64,000 nt of DNA from SIG607 sp045605385 (GCA_045605385.1 JAZUPW010000013.1:1-64000), one strand, 5' to 3'; counted from the stretch's first letter, positions 26,116-35,350 are shown. Notes: generated by a model from the sequence alone, not told the origin. Numbers and translations are program-made.

Positions 26116-26763
26116 TTATTTTTTTATATATTCTATTTTCTCACTACTTATTAAGTAATCAATATGTTTATTTAGTGCTATTTCTTTTTCTTCTTCTGTG
26201 CCCACGAATGATGTTTTGTAATTTTCTTTGACTTTAGCAATTTTGGCATTTTTGATATATACAGATGTTAATTGTTCTATATACTTTTTTTCTGTTAAAG
26301 AGTTATTTTCTATATACTTTTTTATAATTGCGTAAGATTCGTCGTTTTCTTTTTTTACATTCTCAAAGTTTTGTTGAGCTGTCATTTTTGCGTTTTTTTC
26401 ATCAATTATAATGTTTTGACGCTCTGCTTCATTAAGAAGCACTTGTTTTTCGATAAGTTCCTCCAATGCTTTGGCTTCGCTCTTTGGTGAAATGGATATA
26501 CCCAATTCTTTTAGTTGCTTTTCGCTGAACTGTGATTTTGCGTTTTCAATACTTATCTTGCTGGATTCAACAATTTGATCTATTTGCCACTGATATATTT
26601 TTTCGTTGCCTACAATGACTGCTACGGTTTCATCCCGTGAAGAAATGTCAAGTATATTGCTTATTTTTTCGTTTTGATTAGTAAAGAAATCAGTGCTCAT
26701 TGCAGTTATTGCAAACGACATAATTAGTATTAATGCTAATATTATAAAGATTGTTTTTTTCAT
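26116..26763 (-). CDS. SurA N-terminal-like secreted chaperone domain protein
   Basis: This 215-aa protein has an N-terminal signal or transmembrane segment (about 4-24). An alpha-helical SurA_N-type domain follows: VIVGNEKIYQWQIDQIVE, KALEELIEKQVLLNEAERQN, KKYIEQL. No peptidyl-prolyl isomerase (parvulin) domain is present. It is probably an extracytoplasmic chaperone or holdase for a secreted partner; its neighbours are a lectin-like protein and a former cysteine peptidase. It begins 15 nt after the lectin gene on the same strand. Confidence 0.75.
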   Translation of the reverse strand: MKKTIFIILALILIMSFAITAMSTDFFTNQNEKISNILDISSRDETVAVIVGNEKIYQWQIDQIVESSKISIENAKSQFSEKQLKELGISISPKSEAKALEELIEKQVLLNEAERQNIIIDEKNAKMTAQQNFENVKKENDESYAIIKKYIENNSLTEKKYIEQLTSVYIKNAKIAKVKENYKTSFVGTEEEKEIALNKHIDYLISSEKIEYIKK

Positions 26764-26778
26764 AATTACCCTCCTTTT

Positions 26779-28221
26779 TCAAAAATCAAATTCATTGTTG
26801 ATAGTTTTCGCTGGGTTTATAGCATCAGACATAGTACAAACAATTAGTGAACTGCATGTGGAAGTATTACCAATTGTTAAATTGGGATAACCTATTTCGG
26901 CGCCCCAACTCCAATTGGGATCAACTAAAACGTTAGAATACGGTTGCATATTGATCGTTGTGGAACCAATGGTTGTAACACCTATTTCGATTTTAGGTGT
27001 TCCGTAATAAGAAAAACTGTTTGCTTCTGTTTTTCCAAATGATTGAATTTCAGTAACGGTTCTGACATTATATTCATTCCATTTAATATATGTGTTGTAA
27101 TCAACAGTAAATGATGCTATAGAAGGCAAACCTTCATCAAGAAAAGTCCAAGTTAAAGTTTCACTACCATCATTATTTACTATTTGATTTTCTTTTATAT
27201 TTGCGTAAGATAGTGGGGAATTAGATAAGTTGACTAATTGATTAGTTGAAGATATGCCATATGCATATACATAATAATCACCAGCGGGTAAAGAGTTCCA
27301 ATCAATCGAACAACTAAATCCATGATAACCATTTCCAAATCCGGATGAATACAAATCAGCTCTGTAACTAGACGCTGTTACATAAGAAGTGAATTTACTT
27401 ACATTGTTTGCGTCTTTGACGTCTATGTATACACTGATGGCAGTGTTCGGTATATCACTTCTCCAAGCCCAACCTTCTATAGATGAAGAATTTACACTTT
27501 CTAATTCACCGGTTGGTTGAGCAACGGTTGTTCCAACAAGTTCAAAAGCCCACTTTTGCGCGCTAAAATTGTAATCTAAGCCTATATAAATGTTTCCTGT
27601 AGAATCGAAAGAAGTTCCCGAACCGGTGCCGTTTCCGGAACCATAAGCGGTCAAGCATAAATTTGTGTTCGCCCTCATTGATATTTTGTAATATCCATCA
27701 CCAACAGGTATTATCTTCATTTCTTGGGCTGTGGCATCAACAGGAGTCCAAATATCAACATTTTGACCAGCTGCTAACGCTGCACCGTTCCTTACAACAT
27801 CTAAAACTCGGTTAGTGCCATTAGAACTACACATAGCATAAATTTTATAAGAATCTGTGGATGAATTGTATACAACCTTAAACTTCTGCTCGGTACTTCC
27901 GTCTTTGCTCCATTGATAGACATTAGTTGCGTTGGCATCTATACCATAATGAACATTTATATATTTCCCTGAAGAATAATTGCGAATATTATATATACCA
28001 CCATTTATAATATCAGTGGCCTGAGCCATCGGCGTTATTGTGCTGGAGGTGTTTGTATTTTCAATTAACTCCGTTTCTATGTCTATTGTTGTGTCAGAAG
28101 ATGAAGCATTTAAAACTTCATCTTCAATAAGCGTTTCGGTCTGTGTGCTAACAGCCATAACAGAACAGGAAAACGTAAAACACAATACGCAAATTAACAA
28201 AATTGATACTATTTTTTTCAT
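26779..28221 (-). CDS. Secreted ricin-type lectin-domain protein
   Basis: This 480-aa protein has a signal peptide (about 1-23) and an acidic/Ser/Thr-rich linker. A ricin B-like beta-trefoil spans about 70-230 (GGIYNIRNYSSGKYINV, VYQWSKDGSTEQKF, AQKWAFEL). A beta-sandwich repeat follows (about 240-325: GWAWRSDIPNTAISVYIDV, YRADLYSSGFGNGYHGFS), then an unrecognised C-terminal domain (about 345-480). Trefoils of this kind bind carbohydrate. It heads a minus-strand module with the SurA-like, peptidase-remnant and membrane-protein genes, so it may originally have been a carrier or target for the peptidase (inference). Confidence 0.82.
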   Translation of the reverse strand: MKKIVSILLICVLCFTFSCSVMAVSTQTETLIEDEVLNASSSDTTIDIETELIENTNTSSTITPMAQATDIINGGIYNIRNYSSGKYINVHYGIDANATNVYQWSKDGSTEQKFKVVYNSSTDSYKIYAMCSSNGTNRVLDVVRNGAALAAGQNVDIWTPVDATAQEMKIIPVGDGYYKISMRANTNLCLTAYGSGNGTGSGTSFDSTGNIYIGLDYNFSAQKWAFELVGTTVAQPTGELESVNSSSIEGWAWRSDIPNTAISVYIDVKDANNVSKFTSYVTASSYRADLYSSGFGNGYHGFSCSIDWNSLPAGDYYVYAYGISSTNQLVNLSNSPLSYANIKENQIVNNDGSETLTWTFLDEGLPSIASFTVDYNTYIKWNEYNVRTVTEIQSFGKTEANSFSYYGTPKIEIGVTTIGSTTINMQPYSNVLVDPNWSWGAEIGYPNLTIGNTSTCSSLIVCTMSDAINPAKTINNEFDF

Positions 28222-28263
28222 TTTAAAGCTTCACCTCTTTTTATTATTTGAAAACAAAAGTGT

Positions 28264-28325
28264 TATAACGGCCGTTATTTATTGTCTTCAATCGTATTAT
28301 AGCATATTGAATTATTTTTTTTCAA
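28264..28325 (-). promoter_or_regulatory. Promoter of the lectin module with a downstream palindrome
   Basis: On the minus strand, TTGAAA (28320-28325), an 18-nt spacer and TATAAT (28296-28301) form a promoter. The perfect 14-bp palindrome ATAACGGCCGTTAT (28264-28277) lies just downstream of the expected start point, a repressor-type position. Confidence 0.6.
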
Positions 28326-28441
28326 TATGTTTTATAACTTTTGTTGAAATTGCATAATTTTAAAGTGTTTAACTTATTGGTTATATGAGGTTGAGGCCTT
28401 TTTATTGTTATTAGTTTTTGTGTTTAGTTGTTATTAAATAC

Positions 28442-28473
28442 AAAAAGGGATTGCCTTAAAACAGACAATCCCT
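28442..28473 (-). terminator. lysA terminator
   Basis: On the minus strand, AGGGATTG pairs with CAATCCCT and is followed by TTTTTG. Confidence 0.82.
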
Positions 28474-28487
28474 AAATAATTATTACC

Positions 28488-29735
28488 TTAAAACATCGGG
28501 TCTATATCAAGTGTTACAAAGTAATCGTCAAGGGTTTCAGCTCTGCGTATTAGCTTTAGCGAACTGTCCTTGCACATCATAAGTTCGGCGCAACGCAACT
28601 TTCCGTTATAGTTGTAACCCATAGCGTGACCGTGAGCGCCTGCGTCGTGGACAACAAGAATATCGCCCTTATCAATTTTCGGCAACATCCTGTCTACCGC
28701 AAACTTATCGTTATTTTCACAAAGCGAACCTACAACGTCTACCATAGTGTCGTGAGGCGCATTTTCTTTACCGAGTACGGTTATGTGGTGGTAAGCGCCG
28801 TACATAGCGGGGCGCATTAGGTCGCAACAACTTGCGTCAACGCCAACGTACTCTTTATAAATGTGCTTATAGTGCATAGCGGTGGTAAGCAAATAGCCGT
28901 AAGGACCTGTTATATATCTGCCCATTTCGGTGTAGATTTCAACGTCAATGCCGTTTGGTGTAAGTATTTCTTCATAAACTTCTTTAACGCCGTTACCGAT
29001 TTTGAAGATATCCACAGCCTTTTCTTCGGGAAGATAAGGGATACCGATACCGCCCGATAAGTCTACAAAACTAATTTGTACACCGATTTCTTCTTTAATT
29101 TCAAGAATAAGATTAAATAGTTCACGTGCAAGCGCAGGGTAATATTCTTCTTCAAGCGAACAACTTGCAATCATAGAATGAAGACCGAAACGTTTAACGC
29201 CTTTTTCTTTTAAAATTCTGTAAGCCTCTTTAAGTTGGGGTAAGGTCATACCGAATTTTGTGTCGTGAAGATGTCCCATAATATCGTTGGTTATCTGGAA
29301 CTTACCTGGGTTAAAACGGCAACAAACGGTATCGGGAATTCCTGCAACTTCTTCTAAAAATTCAATATGGGTAATATCGTCAAGGTTAATAACGGCACCC
29401 ATTTCACACGCTTTTTTATATTCGGCGCGTGTGGTTTCGTTAGAAGAAAACATAATGTTATTTCCGCTTATTCCCGTGCGTTCACAAAGCACAAGTTCGG
29501 GAACCGAAGCGCAGTCTGCACCGCAACCAAGAGCCTTTAAGGTTCTCATAATTGTGGGGTTGGGAAGCGCTTTAACAGCAAAATACTCTTTGAAGCCTTT
29601 GTTCCAAGAAAAAGCTTTGTATAAATCGGTAACGCATTTTTCAATGCCTGCTTCATCGTAAATATAAAATGGGGTGGGGTATTGCGAAGTCCATCTCTTC
29701 GCATCTTCTAAGTTAAAGGGAAGTGCCTTAGTCAT
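28488..29735 (-). CDS. lysA: Diaminopimelate decarboxylase-type PLP enzyme
   Basis: This 415-aa fold-type III PLP decarboxylase catalyses the last step of lysine synthesis, meso-diaminopimelate to lysine plus CO2. FAVKALPNPTIMRTLK holds the PLP lysine (about residue 50), GADCASVPEL follows, and DLSGGIGIPY and the C-terminal CENNDKFAVDR region contribute to the active site. Operon context (dapH just upstream) and the lysine riboswitch before dapH support lysine rather than polyamine synthesis. A terminator follows. Confidence 0.88.
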   Translation of the reverse strand: MTKALPFNLEDAKRWTSQYPTPFYIYDEAGIEKCVTDLYKAFSWNKGFKEYFAVKALPNPTIMRTLKALGCGADCASVPELVLCERTGISGNNIMFSSNETTRAEYKKACEMGAVINLDDITHIEFLEEVAGIPDTVCCRFNPGKFQITNDIMGHLHDTKFGMTLPQLKEAYRILKEKGVKRFGLHSMIASCSLEEEYYPALARELFNLILEIKEEIGVQISFVDLSGGIGIPYLPEEKAVDIFKIGNGVKEVYEEILTPNGIDVEIYTEMGRYITGPYGYLLTTAMHYKHIYKEYVGVDASCCDLMRPAMYGAYHHITVLGKENAPHDTMVDVVGSLCENNDKFAVDRMLPKIDKGDILVVHDAGAHGHAMGYNYNGKLRCAELMMCKDSSLKLIRRAETLDDYFVTLDIDPMF

Positions 29736-29765
29736 CTGGAATGTCTCCTTATTGTCTGTTAACTT

Positions 29766-30458
29766 TTATAAACTTCTTAATGCTTCTTCCAAAGCAGTCT
29801 TTTTGTCGGTTGCTTCGTCGCGCATTTTTATAATTTTAGCGGGGCAACCTGCTACAACAGCGTTATCGGGAACGTCTTTTGTAACAATAGCGCCTGCGGC
29901 AACAACAGCGTCTTTACCAATATGAACGCCTTCAAGTACAACAGCGTTAGCGCCTACAAGTACGTTATCTTCAACAATAACAGGGGTGGCGCTTGCGGGT
30001 TCAATAACACCTGCAAGAACAGCGCCGGCGCCAATGTGACAGTTGTTTCCTACGGTGGCTCTGCCACCAAGAACAGCGCCCATATCTATCATGGTGCCGC
30101 TTCCTATAACAGCGCCTATGTTAATAACAGCGCCCATCATAATTACAGCGTTTTCGCCAATTTCTACTTGATCACGAATAACAGCGCCGGGTTCAATACG
30201 CGCTTTAATATCTTTTTTGTCTAAAAGCGGAACAGCAGAGTTTCTGCAGTCGTTCTCTATAACAACGTCTTCAATCTTATCGGCGTTTTCTTTAAGTACT
30301 TCGCTTAAAATGTTCCATTCACCGAAGACAATTTTATCCTTTTCTCCGAAAACTTTGCTGTCTTTATAATCAATAGGGGATTTTTCTTTAATGTAAAGTT
30401 TAACGGGGGTTTTCTTTTTGGATTCAGAAATAAAACGAATAATTTCCTGTGCGTTCAT
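29766..30458 (-). CDS. dapH: Tetrahydrodipicolinate N-acetyltransferase
   Basis: This 230-aa enzyme of the acetylated diaminopimelate pathway has a DapH-type N-terminal domain (MNAQEIIRFISESKKKTPV) and a left-handed beta-helix of hexapeptide repeats (from about 85: IGENAVIMMGAVINIGAVIG). The start at 30458 has AAGGAG upstream; a longer frame to 30563 runs through the riboswitch and is rejected. It is cotranscribed with lysA 30 nt downstream. Transcription is controlled by the lysine riboswitch and terminator directly upstream. Confidence 0.92.
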   Translation of the reverse strand: MNAQEIIRFISESKKKTPVKLYIKEKSPIDYKDSKVFGEKDKIVFGEWNILSEVLKENADKIEDVVIENDCRNSAVPLLDKKDIKARIEPGAVIRDQVEIGENAVIMMGAVINIGAVIGSGTMIDMGAVLGGRATVGNNCHIGAGAVLAGVIEPASATPVIVEDNVLVGANAVVLEGVHIGKDAVVAAGAIVTKDVPDNAVVAGCPAKIIKMRDEATDKKTALEEALRSL

Positions 30459-30483
30459 AAATAATCTCCTTAAAATTAAAAAT

Positions 30484-30508
30484 AAAAAAACCAATGCTTT
30501 TGCACCGG
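30484..30508 (-). terminator. Riboswitch-controlled terminator before dapH
   Basis: On the minus strand, CCGGTGC-AAAA-GCATTGG (7 bp with G-U pairs) runs into TTTTTTT. It is positioned as the expression platform of the lysine riboswitch. Confidence 0.75.
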
Positions 30509-30548
30509 CTGTCATTACAAATTGCGCCCATAAAGGCTTAATTAACAA

Positions 30549-30723
30549 TTTATAAGATAGCACTCCGCAAATGCGACAGTCAAACAGATATTTTCTGTTT
30601 GCCCAGCGATGATTAAGCGTTTCACCGCTTCGGCGGATGCCCCTTTGGTTTTTGAAAACGGAATTGCTAATATTCCTTTTGCTTCAAAAATTACTATTGA
30701 CAGCCGCGCCTCTACTTATAAAG
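30549..30723 (-). ncRNA. Lysine riboswitch (L box)
   Basis: Read on the minus strand, the conserved L-box core elements appear in order: GTAGAGGCGCG, AGTAA, GCAAAAGGAAT, AAGGGGCATCCGCCGAAGCGG broken over the P4 region, CGCTGGGC, GACTGTC and GGAGTGCTATC. The closing P1 helix pairs CTTTATAAGTAG (30712-30723) with CTATCTTATAAA (30549-30560). It should terminate transcription of dapH-lysA when lysine is abundant. Confidence 0.93.
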
Positions 30724-30741
30724 GCTTTTTTAGTTTTAGAT

Positions 30742-30770
30742 ATTGTAACACCTTTGCTTTCGGCTGTCAA
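30742..30770 (-). promoter_or_regulatory. Promoter of the riboswitch-dapH-lysA operon
   Basis: On the minus strand, TTGACA (30765-30770), a 17-nt spacer and TACAAT (30742-30747) form a near-consensus promoter just upstream of the L box. Confidence 0.8.
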
Positions 30771-30779
30771 TACTTAAAT

Positions 30780-31223
30780 TTATTTTTTTAGTTTTATGTT
30801 AATGTGTCTTGCAACGGTGTTTACAAGAATAATACCAACCGATAGCGCGGCGGCAAGGCTTAACGTGTAAGATGCTTTTGTAACAAAATCTCCCGTACTG
30901 CCCTCTAACGCGAATTTAAGTGAATAGTAAAGCGCACTACCGGGAATAAGCGGAATAAGTACCGCAATACTGAAAGTGGTAACGGGTGTTTTTAGAACAC
31001 GCGCCATAATTTCCGAGTATATACTTGCTATAACGGAAACTAAAAAATAGCAAAGAATTTCTTTGTTCAATAAATAGTTAAGCGCTAAAAAGAAAAACCA
31101 AGCCATTGCGCCGCCCAATGAAGAAAATATTAGTTTTTTGCCCCGTATATTAAAGAGTATGCAAAAACCAAGTGTTCCGACAAAGGAAGATAAAATTTGT
31201 ATAACAGAATTTGTATCAAACAT
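30780..31223 (-). CDS. Threonine/serine exporter small subunit (ThrE C-terminal type, DUF3815)
   Basis: This 147-aa protein has four to five membrane helices (LGFCILFNIRGKKLIF, AVLIPLIPGSALYYSLKFAL). In Firmicutes the ThrE exporter is split into a large ThrE-N protein and this small membrane partner. The start overlaps the stop of the large-subunit gene by one base (TAATG), so translation is coupled. The role is presumed export of threonine, serine or related metabolites. Confidence 0.85.
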   Translation of the reverse strand: MFDTNSVIQILSSFVGTLGFCILFNIRGKKLIFSSLGGAMAWFFFLALNYLLNKEILCYFLVSVIASIYSEIMARVLKTPVTTFSIAVLIPLIPGSALYYSLKFALEGSTGDFVTKASYTLSLAAALSVGIILVNTVARHINIKLKK

Positions 31224-31981
31224 TACAACACACCTCCGAACAATAATGTGGGAAGCGCAAAGCCAAGCGCAATAGCAACGGTCAACAATAACGCTTCAAT
31301 TGAACGAAGAATACCCGTTATCATATCGCCGCAGAACAAATCACGCAAAGCGTTTGTGAGTCCTATGCCCGGAATAAGCGACATAATGTTGCCTATTATA
31401 ACGTAATCGGGGTTATTTATAAGATTCAGAACCAAAAGTAGTGTTACCAACAGCGAAGCTGAAAGCGAACACAAAAAACGCGCAAGAATTTTGTTAAGAT
31501 TAAGCGATTCAAAAATAACGGCAATTATACCCACAACAAAACCAATAACAAAAGAAAAACCTATTTCGGCAAAATTTCTGCTTCCGAAGAAAAGACAAAA
31601 GGAAGCGGCAATAACGCCATAGAAAAAAGGCAATATTTTTTTATTTGCTTTTTTCGTGTTTTCGATTTCTTTTAGCAGTTTTTCTATTTCCTCTATGCTT
31701 GGCGCGTTTGCCGAAACATATCTTACAAGCGAATTTAATTTGTCAAGTTTTTCAATGTCGGTGCCAATACTTCCAATTCTTTTGTGAAGTGTAAGAAATT
31801 CGCCGTCTTTGGTTTTTACGCTAACAACAAGTTGCGACGTAATAGCGTAAACTTCGCAACTTTTAACATTGTAAGCAGCGCACATTCTTGTAACACTTTC
31901 TTCAATTCGACTTATTTCAGCGCCCGATTTAGTCATTTCACGCGCTGTTTCCATTATAATATCAAGCAGTTTAATATTCAT
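31223..31981 (-). CDS. Threonine/serine exporter large subunit (ThrE N-terminal type, DUF1212)
   Basis: This 252-aa protein has a cytoplasmic N-terminal domain (about 1-115: METAREMTKSGAEISRIEES, RIGSIGTDIEKLDKLN) and about five membrane helices. A PGIGLTNALRDLFCGDMITG segment is characteristic of ThrE. It starts immediately after the stop of the HD-nucleotidase gene (TAAATG) and overlaps the small subunit. The three genes form one operon. Confidence 0.88.
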   Translation of the reverse strand: MNIKLLDIIMETAREMTKSGAEISRIEESVTRMCAAYNVKSCEVYAITSQLVVSVKTKDGEFLTLHKRIGSIGTDIEKLDKLNSLVRYVSANAPSIEEIEKLLKEIENTKKANKKILPFFYGVIAASFCLFFGSRNFAEIGFSFVIGFVVGIIAVIFESLNLNKILARFLCSLSASLLVTLLLVLNLINNPDYVIIGNIMSLIPGIGLTNALRDLFCGDMITGILRSIEALLLTVAIALGFALPTLLFGGVL

Positions 31982-32563
31982 TTAAAGACTTCCGTTCTGT
32001 TCGTCAAGAGTAAGGCTGTAACTTCCTAAAAATTCCTCTATAAAAATATTGGCTTCATCACAGTCCATTTGTTGTATTGAATCTATAATGCTCTGCTTAG
32101 CGGCAGAAAATTCTTTATTTCCCATAGCCGTTTCTTCAATGCATTTTATTAAGGCAGAAATTCTATCGGCGGCTTTCAATATTCTCTTTATATCTTCTTG
32201 TGGGTTATAAAGCGGAGCAATATCTTCTTTTATGTCTTGCGGAAGCATAGAAAGTAATTTTTCTTCGGCAATATTTTCAACCTTTTTATAGGCTTGTTTG
32301 ATTTCGGGATTATAGTATTTAACCGGTGTGGGCATATCGCCTGTAAGAATTTCGCTTGTATCGTGAAAAAGCGCGGCAGAAGCGCAACGGTCGGCATTTA
32401 AACTTTTTCCCAAGCGTTTATTGCCTATAACAGCCAATGCGTGCGCAATTAATGCCACTTCAAAAGAATGTTCGCTTAAAGATTCACGCCTTGTGTTTCG
32501 CATAAGATTCCAACGGTATATATTTTTCATTCGCGATAAAAGTGCATAAAAATTACTTGCCAT
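31982..32563 (-). CDS. HD-domain 5'-deoxynucleotidase, YfbR-like
   Basis: This 193-aa protein has the HD metal-binding pattern: HSFEVALIAHAL (about 33), FHDTSEILTGDMPTPVKYY (about 68) and a conserved Asp in KAADRISALIKC. YfbR enzymes dephosphorylate deoxyribonucleoside monophosphates. Length and N-terminal KNIYRWNLM match the family. It heads the ThrE operon and diverges from the YfhO-type gene. Confidence 0.85.
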   Translation of the reverse strand: MASNFYALLSRMKNIYRWNLMRNTRRESLSEHSFEVALIAHALAVIGNKRLGKSLNADRCASAALFHDTSEILTGDMPTPVKYYNPEIKQAYKKVENIAEEKLLSMLPQDIKEDIAPLYNPQEDIKRILKAADRISALIKCIEETAMGNKEFSAAKQSIIDSIQQMDCDEANIFIEEFLGSYSLTLDEQNGSL

Positions 32564-32596
32564 AAATTACACATTCCTTTATTTTTACATATTATC

Positions 32597-32625
32597 TTGA
32601 ATATTATAGCAGACTTTGTTATAAT
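32597..32625 (+). promoter_or_regulatory. Promoter of the YfhO-type gene
   Basis: TTGAAT (32597-32602), a 17-nt spacer and TATAAT (32620-32625) precede the ATG at 32666. Confidence 0.7.
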
Positions 32626-32665
32626 ATTCAATGTAAAAATATACGCTGAACAAGGGGAATAATAT

Positions 32666-35320
32666 ATGTATTTTTCAAAACGCAAAAAAGAGCTGATAAA
32701 TGCGCCGCGCGGACAAGCGTTCCTTACTTTTTTGTTGGGGCTTTTGGTGGCTTTTCTTATGTTTTTGCCGGGCATTATAAACGGCGAAGGCTACTTTATT
32801 TTTTACGGAGATTTTAACGTTCAGCAAATACCTTTTTACCAAAATTGTCACGAAGCAGTAAGAAGCGGTAATATTAATTGGAGTTTTACAACCGACCTTG
32901 GCTCTAATTTTATAGGCGCTTACAGTTTTTATCTTCTTGGCAGCCCGTTTTTCTGGTTAACCTTGTTTTTCCCCACAAATTTTGTGCCCTACCTTATGGG
33001 ACCGTTGCTTATTTTAAAATTTGCCTGTGCATCGCTTACGGCATATCTTTATATACGCCGTTTTACAATGACACCCTTTGCCGCAAGAACAGGTGCGCTT
33101 TTATATGCTTTTTCTTCATTCAGCGTTTATAACATATTCTTTAATCATTTTCACGAATCTATAATTGTTTTTCCGCTTTTGCTGTTAGCGCTTGAATTAT
33201 TGTATACCGAAAACCGACGCGGTGTTTTTGCCGCTTGTGTGGCTTTAAGCGCCACAGTTAACTACTTTTTCTTTGTGGGAATGGTAGTGTTCTGCATAAT
33301 TTACTTTGCCGTAAAGGTTATAAGCGGAGCATTTAAGTTTAAGTTTTCAAGGTTTTTGAGCATAGTTTTTGAAAGCATAATAGGTGTTGCTTTGGCAGCG
33401 TTTATATTATTGCCAAGCGTACTTATGATAATAGATAACGGCAGGGTAAGTGAGTTCCAAATTGGCTGGGGCGGTTTGCTTTACGGAAAAGAACAGATAT
33501 ATTTTCAAATTCTTCAATCGCTTTTCTTCCCACCGGATATCCCTGCGCATCCCGTTTTTGTTCCGCACCTTGGTGTTAAATGGTCTTCAATTGCGGCGTG
33601 GTTACCCGTAATAAGTACCTCGGCAGTTTTTGCATTTTGTTCTTGCAAGGCAAAACATTGGCTTAAAAGAATGCTTTGTGTGTCTGCCTTTATGGCGGCA
33701 GTGCCTGTGCTTAACAGCGCTTTTTACGCTTTTAACGATTCGTATTATGCCCGTTGGTATTATATGCCCGTTCTTCTTATGTGCCTTGCAAGTGCCTTTA
33801 CCTTTGAAGATGAAGCAATAAATTGGAAAAAAGGTTGGCGCATAAGCACGGTTATAACTGTGGCTATTGCGCTGGTTATAGGTCTTTTCCCACAACTTAA
33901 CGACGGAAAACTTACACTCGGACTTTATACCGATGCGCCCAATGTGGGAAGTGTGAAATTCTACCGTTTTATTATTTCCTGTGTTATTGCATTCTTAGGA
34001 TTACTGCTTTGCAGAGCAATCATTGCTTTAAGAAAAAACAAAAAGGTAATGCTGCGCACAGCAACAGCGCTTATTTGTGTTGTTTCAATTGTTTACGGCG
34101 CTGTATTTATTTATAGCGGACAATCTCACTCTTCACCAATAAAAGAAACTATGATTGACCGTTTAATTGAGGGCGAAGTTATCCTTCCCGAAGAGGCCGA
34201 AAATTACAGAATAGACGTTTATGACGGCGTAGATAACACGGGAATGTACCTTTCAAAGCCTACGATAAACGCTTTCCATTCGGTAGTGTCTACCTCTATT
34301 ATGGATTTCTATGATTTTATAGGAATAAAACGTGATGTTGCTTCACGCCCCGATACAAGTTATACTTCTTTGCGTTCGCTTCTTTCGGTTAGATATTTGC
34401 TGAATGCCACAAATGCCAAACGGTTTACCGATGAAGACGGCGTAACCGCTATGCCTAATTACGATTATATAACTACGTCGGGCGGATATTATATTTATGA
34501 AAATAAGGCGTATATTCCTTACGGTTTTTCTTATGATTACTATTTAACGGAATATGAATGCGAAATGGCGTTAAGCGAGAAGGAAAGGGCAGACATTATG
34601 CTTAAAGCAATTGTTTTGCCAAACGACACCCCTGCTTCGCTTCTTTCAACTATGAAACCGCTTAATATTGAGCAACTAAGGGTTGAAAACAGTGGGGACG
34701 CTATGTTTTCTTCTGAGAATGAAGAAAATACACAAGAGTATACTGTGTCTATAAAAAATGATGCTGCAACACTGCTTGAAGATGCAATGCATTTAAAAGA
34801 AAGCGCCGCAACAGATTTTTCTTATGATAAAAACGGTTTTTATGCAACCGTTGAACGTGAAAAGAAGTCGCTTGTATTCTTTTCTGTACCTTATGATAAG
34901 GGGTGGACTGTAACCGTTAACGGAAAAGAAACAGATATAATAAAGGCAAATATAGGCTTTATGGCGGTGCCCGTTGGCGAAGGCGTTAGCGAAATTAACT
35001 TCACTTATAAAACGCCCGGACTTCTTATTGGCGCTCAAATAACCTTGGCTACACTTGTATTGTTTGTAATTTATATTATTGTTGCGGCGGTTATCAGAAG
35101 CAAAAAAATATGCAAAGAAGTTTATCCCGAAGGTGAAGATTTAATTGCTTTTTGGTGCAGAGAACAGGCAAAGCAAAACAGCGATGTTATAGAAATCTTT
35201 AACGATTATCTTGATTCGGGCAAAAAAGAAGAGGAAGTTATTAATAACGATTCTATATATGATTCGGGTTTCCACATTGATCTTTCCGAATTTTCAAATA
35301 ACGATAAAGGCGAAGAATAA
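32666..35320 (+). CDS. YfhO-family multi-spanning membrane protein
   Basis: This 884-aa protein has about 12 membrane helices in residues 20-500 and a large extracytoplasmic C-terminal domain (about 500-790). One further helix lies near residue 795, followed by an acidic cytoplasmic tail. The first loop carries GDFNVQQIPFYQN, and FNHFHESIIVFPLLLLALEL follows; both are typical of YfhO/GT-C-like proteins. In Bacillus, YfhO is needed for glycosylation of lipoteichoic acid. A GT-C glycosyltransferase role is inferred here; the acceptor is unknown. An AAGGGGAAT ribosome site precedes the start. Confidence 0.82.
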   Translation: MYFSKRKKELINAPRGQAFLTFLLGLLVAFLMFLPGIINGEGYFIFYGDFNVQQIPFYQNCHEAVRSGNINWSFTTDLGSNFIGAYSFYLLGSPFFWLTLFFPTNFVPYLMGPLLILKFACASLTAYLYIRRFTMTPFAARTGALLYAFSSFSVYNIFFNHFHESIIVFPLLLLALELLYTENRRGVFAACVALSATVNYFFFVGMVVFCIIYFAVKVISGAFKFKFSRFLSIVFESIIGVALAAFILLPSVLMIIDNGRVSEFQIGWGGLLYGKEQIYFQILQSLFFPPDIPAHPVFVPHLGVKWSSIAAWLPVISTSAVFAFCSCKAKHWLKRMLCVSAFMAAVPVLNSAFYAFNDSYYARWYYMPVLLMCLASAFTFEDEAINWKKGWRISTVITVAIALVIGLFPQLNDGKLTLGLYTDAPNVGSVKFYRFIISCVIAFLGLLLCRAIIALRKNKKVMLRTATALICVVSIVYGAVFIYSGQSHSSPIKETMIDRLIEGEVILPEEAENYRIDVYDGVDNTGMYLSKPTINAFHSVVSTSIMDFYDFIGIKRDVASRPDTSYTSLRSLLSVRYLLNATNAKRFTDEDGVTAMPNYDYITTSGGYYIYENKAYIPYGFSYDYYLTEYECEMALSEKERADIMLKAIVLPNDTPASLLSTMKPLNIEQLRVENSGDAMFSSENEENTQEYTVSIKNDAATLLEDAMHLKESAATDFSYDKNGFYATVEREKKSLVFFSVPYDKGWTVTVNGKETDIIKANIGFMAVPVGEGVSEINFTYKTPGLLIGAQITLATLVLFVIYIIVAAVIRSKKICKEVYPEGEDLIAFWCREQAKQNSDVIEIFNDYLDSGKKEEEVINNDSIYDSGFHIDLSEFSNNDKGEE

Positions 35321-35350
35321 TAAAAACTTTTTGGTTATATTAAATTTTTA

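Noticed and set aside
29922..30224. 100-codon plus-strand frame opposite dapH
   Set aside because: Its Asn/Ala/Ser-rich repeat pattern mirrors the hexapeptide repeats of the real minus-strand gene.
30459..30563. 35-codon N-terminal extension of DapH
   Set aside because: It runs through the riboswitch terminator; the start at 30458 has a good ribosome site and matches the family N terminus.
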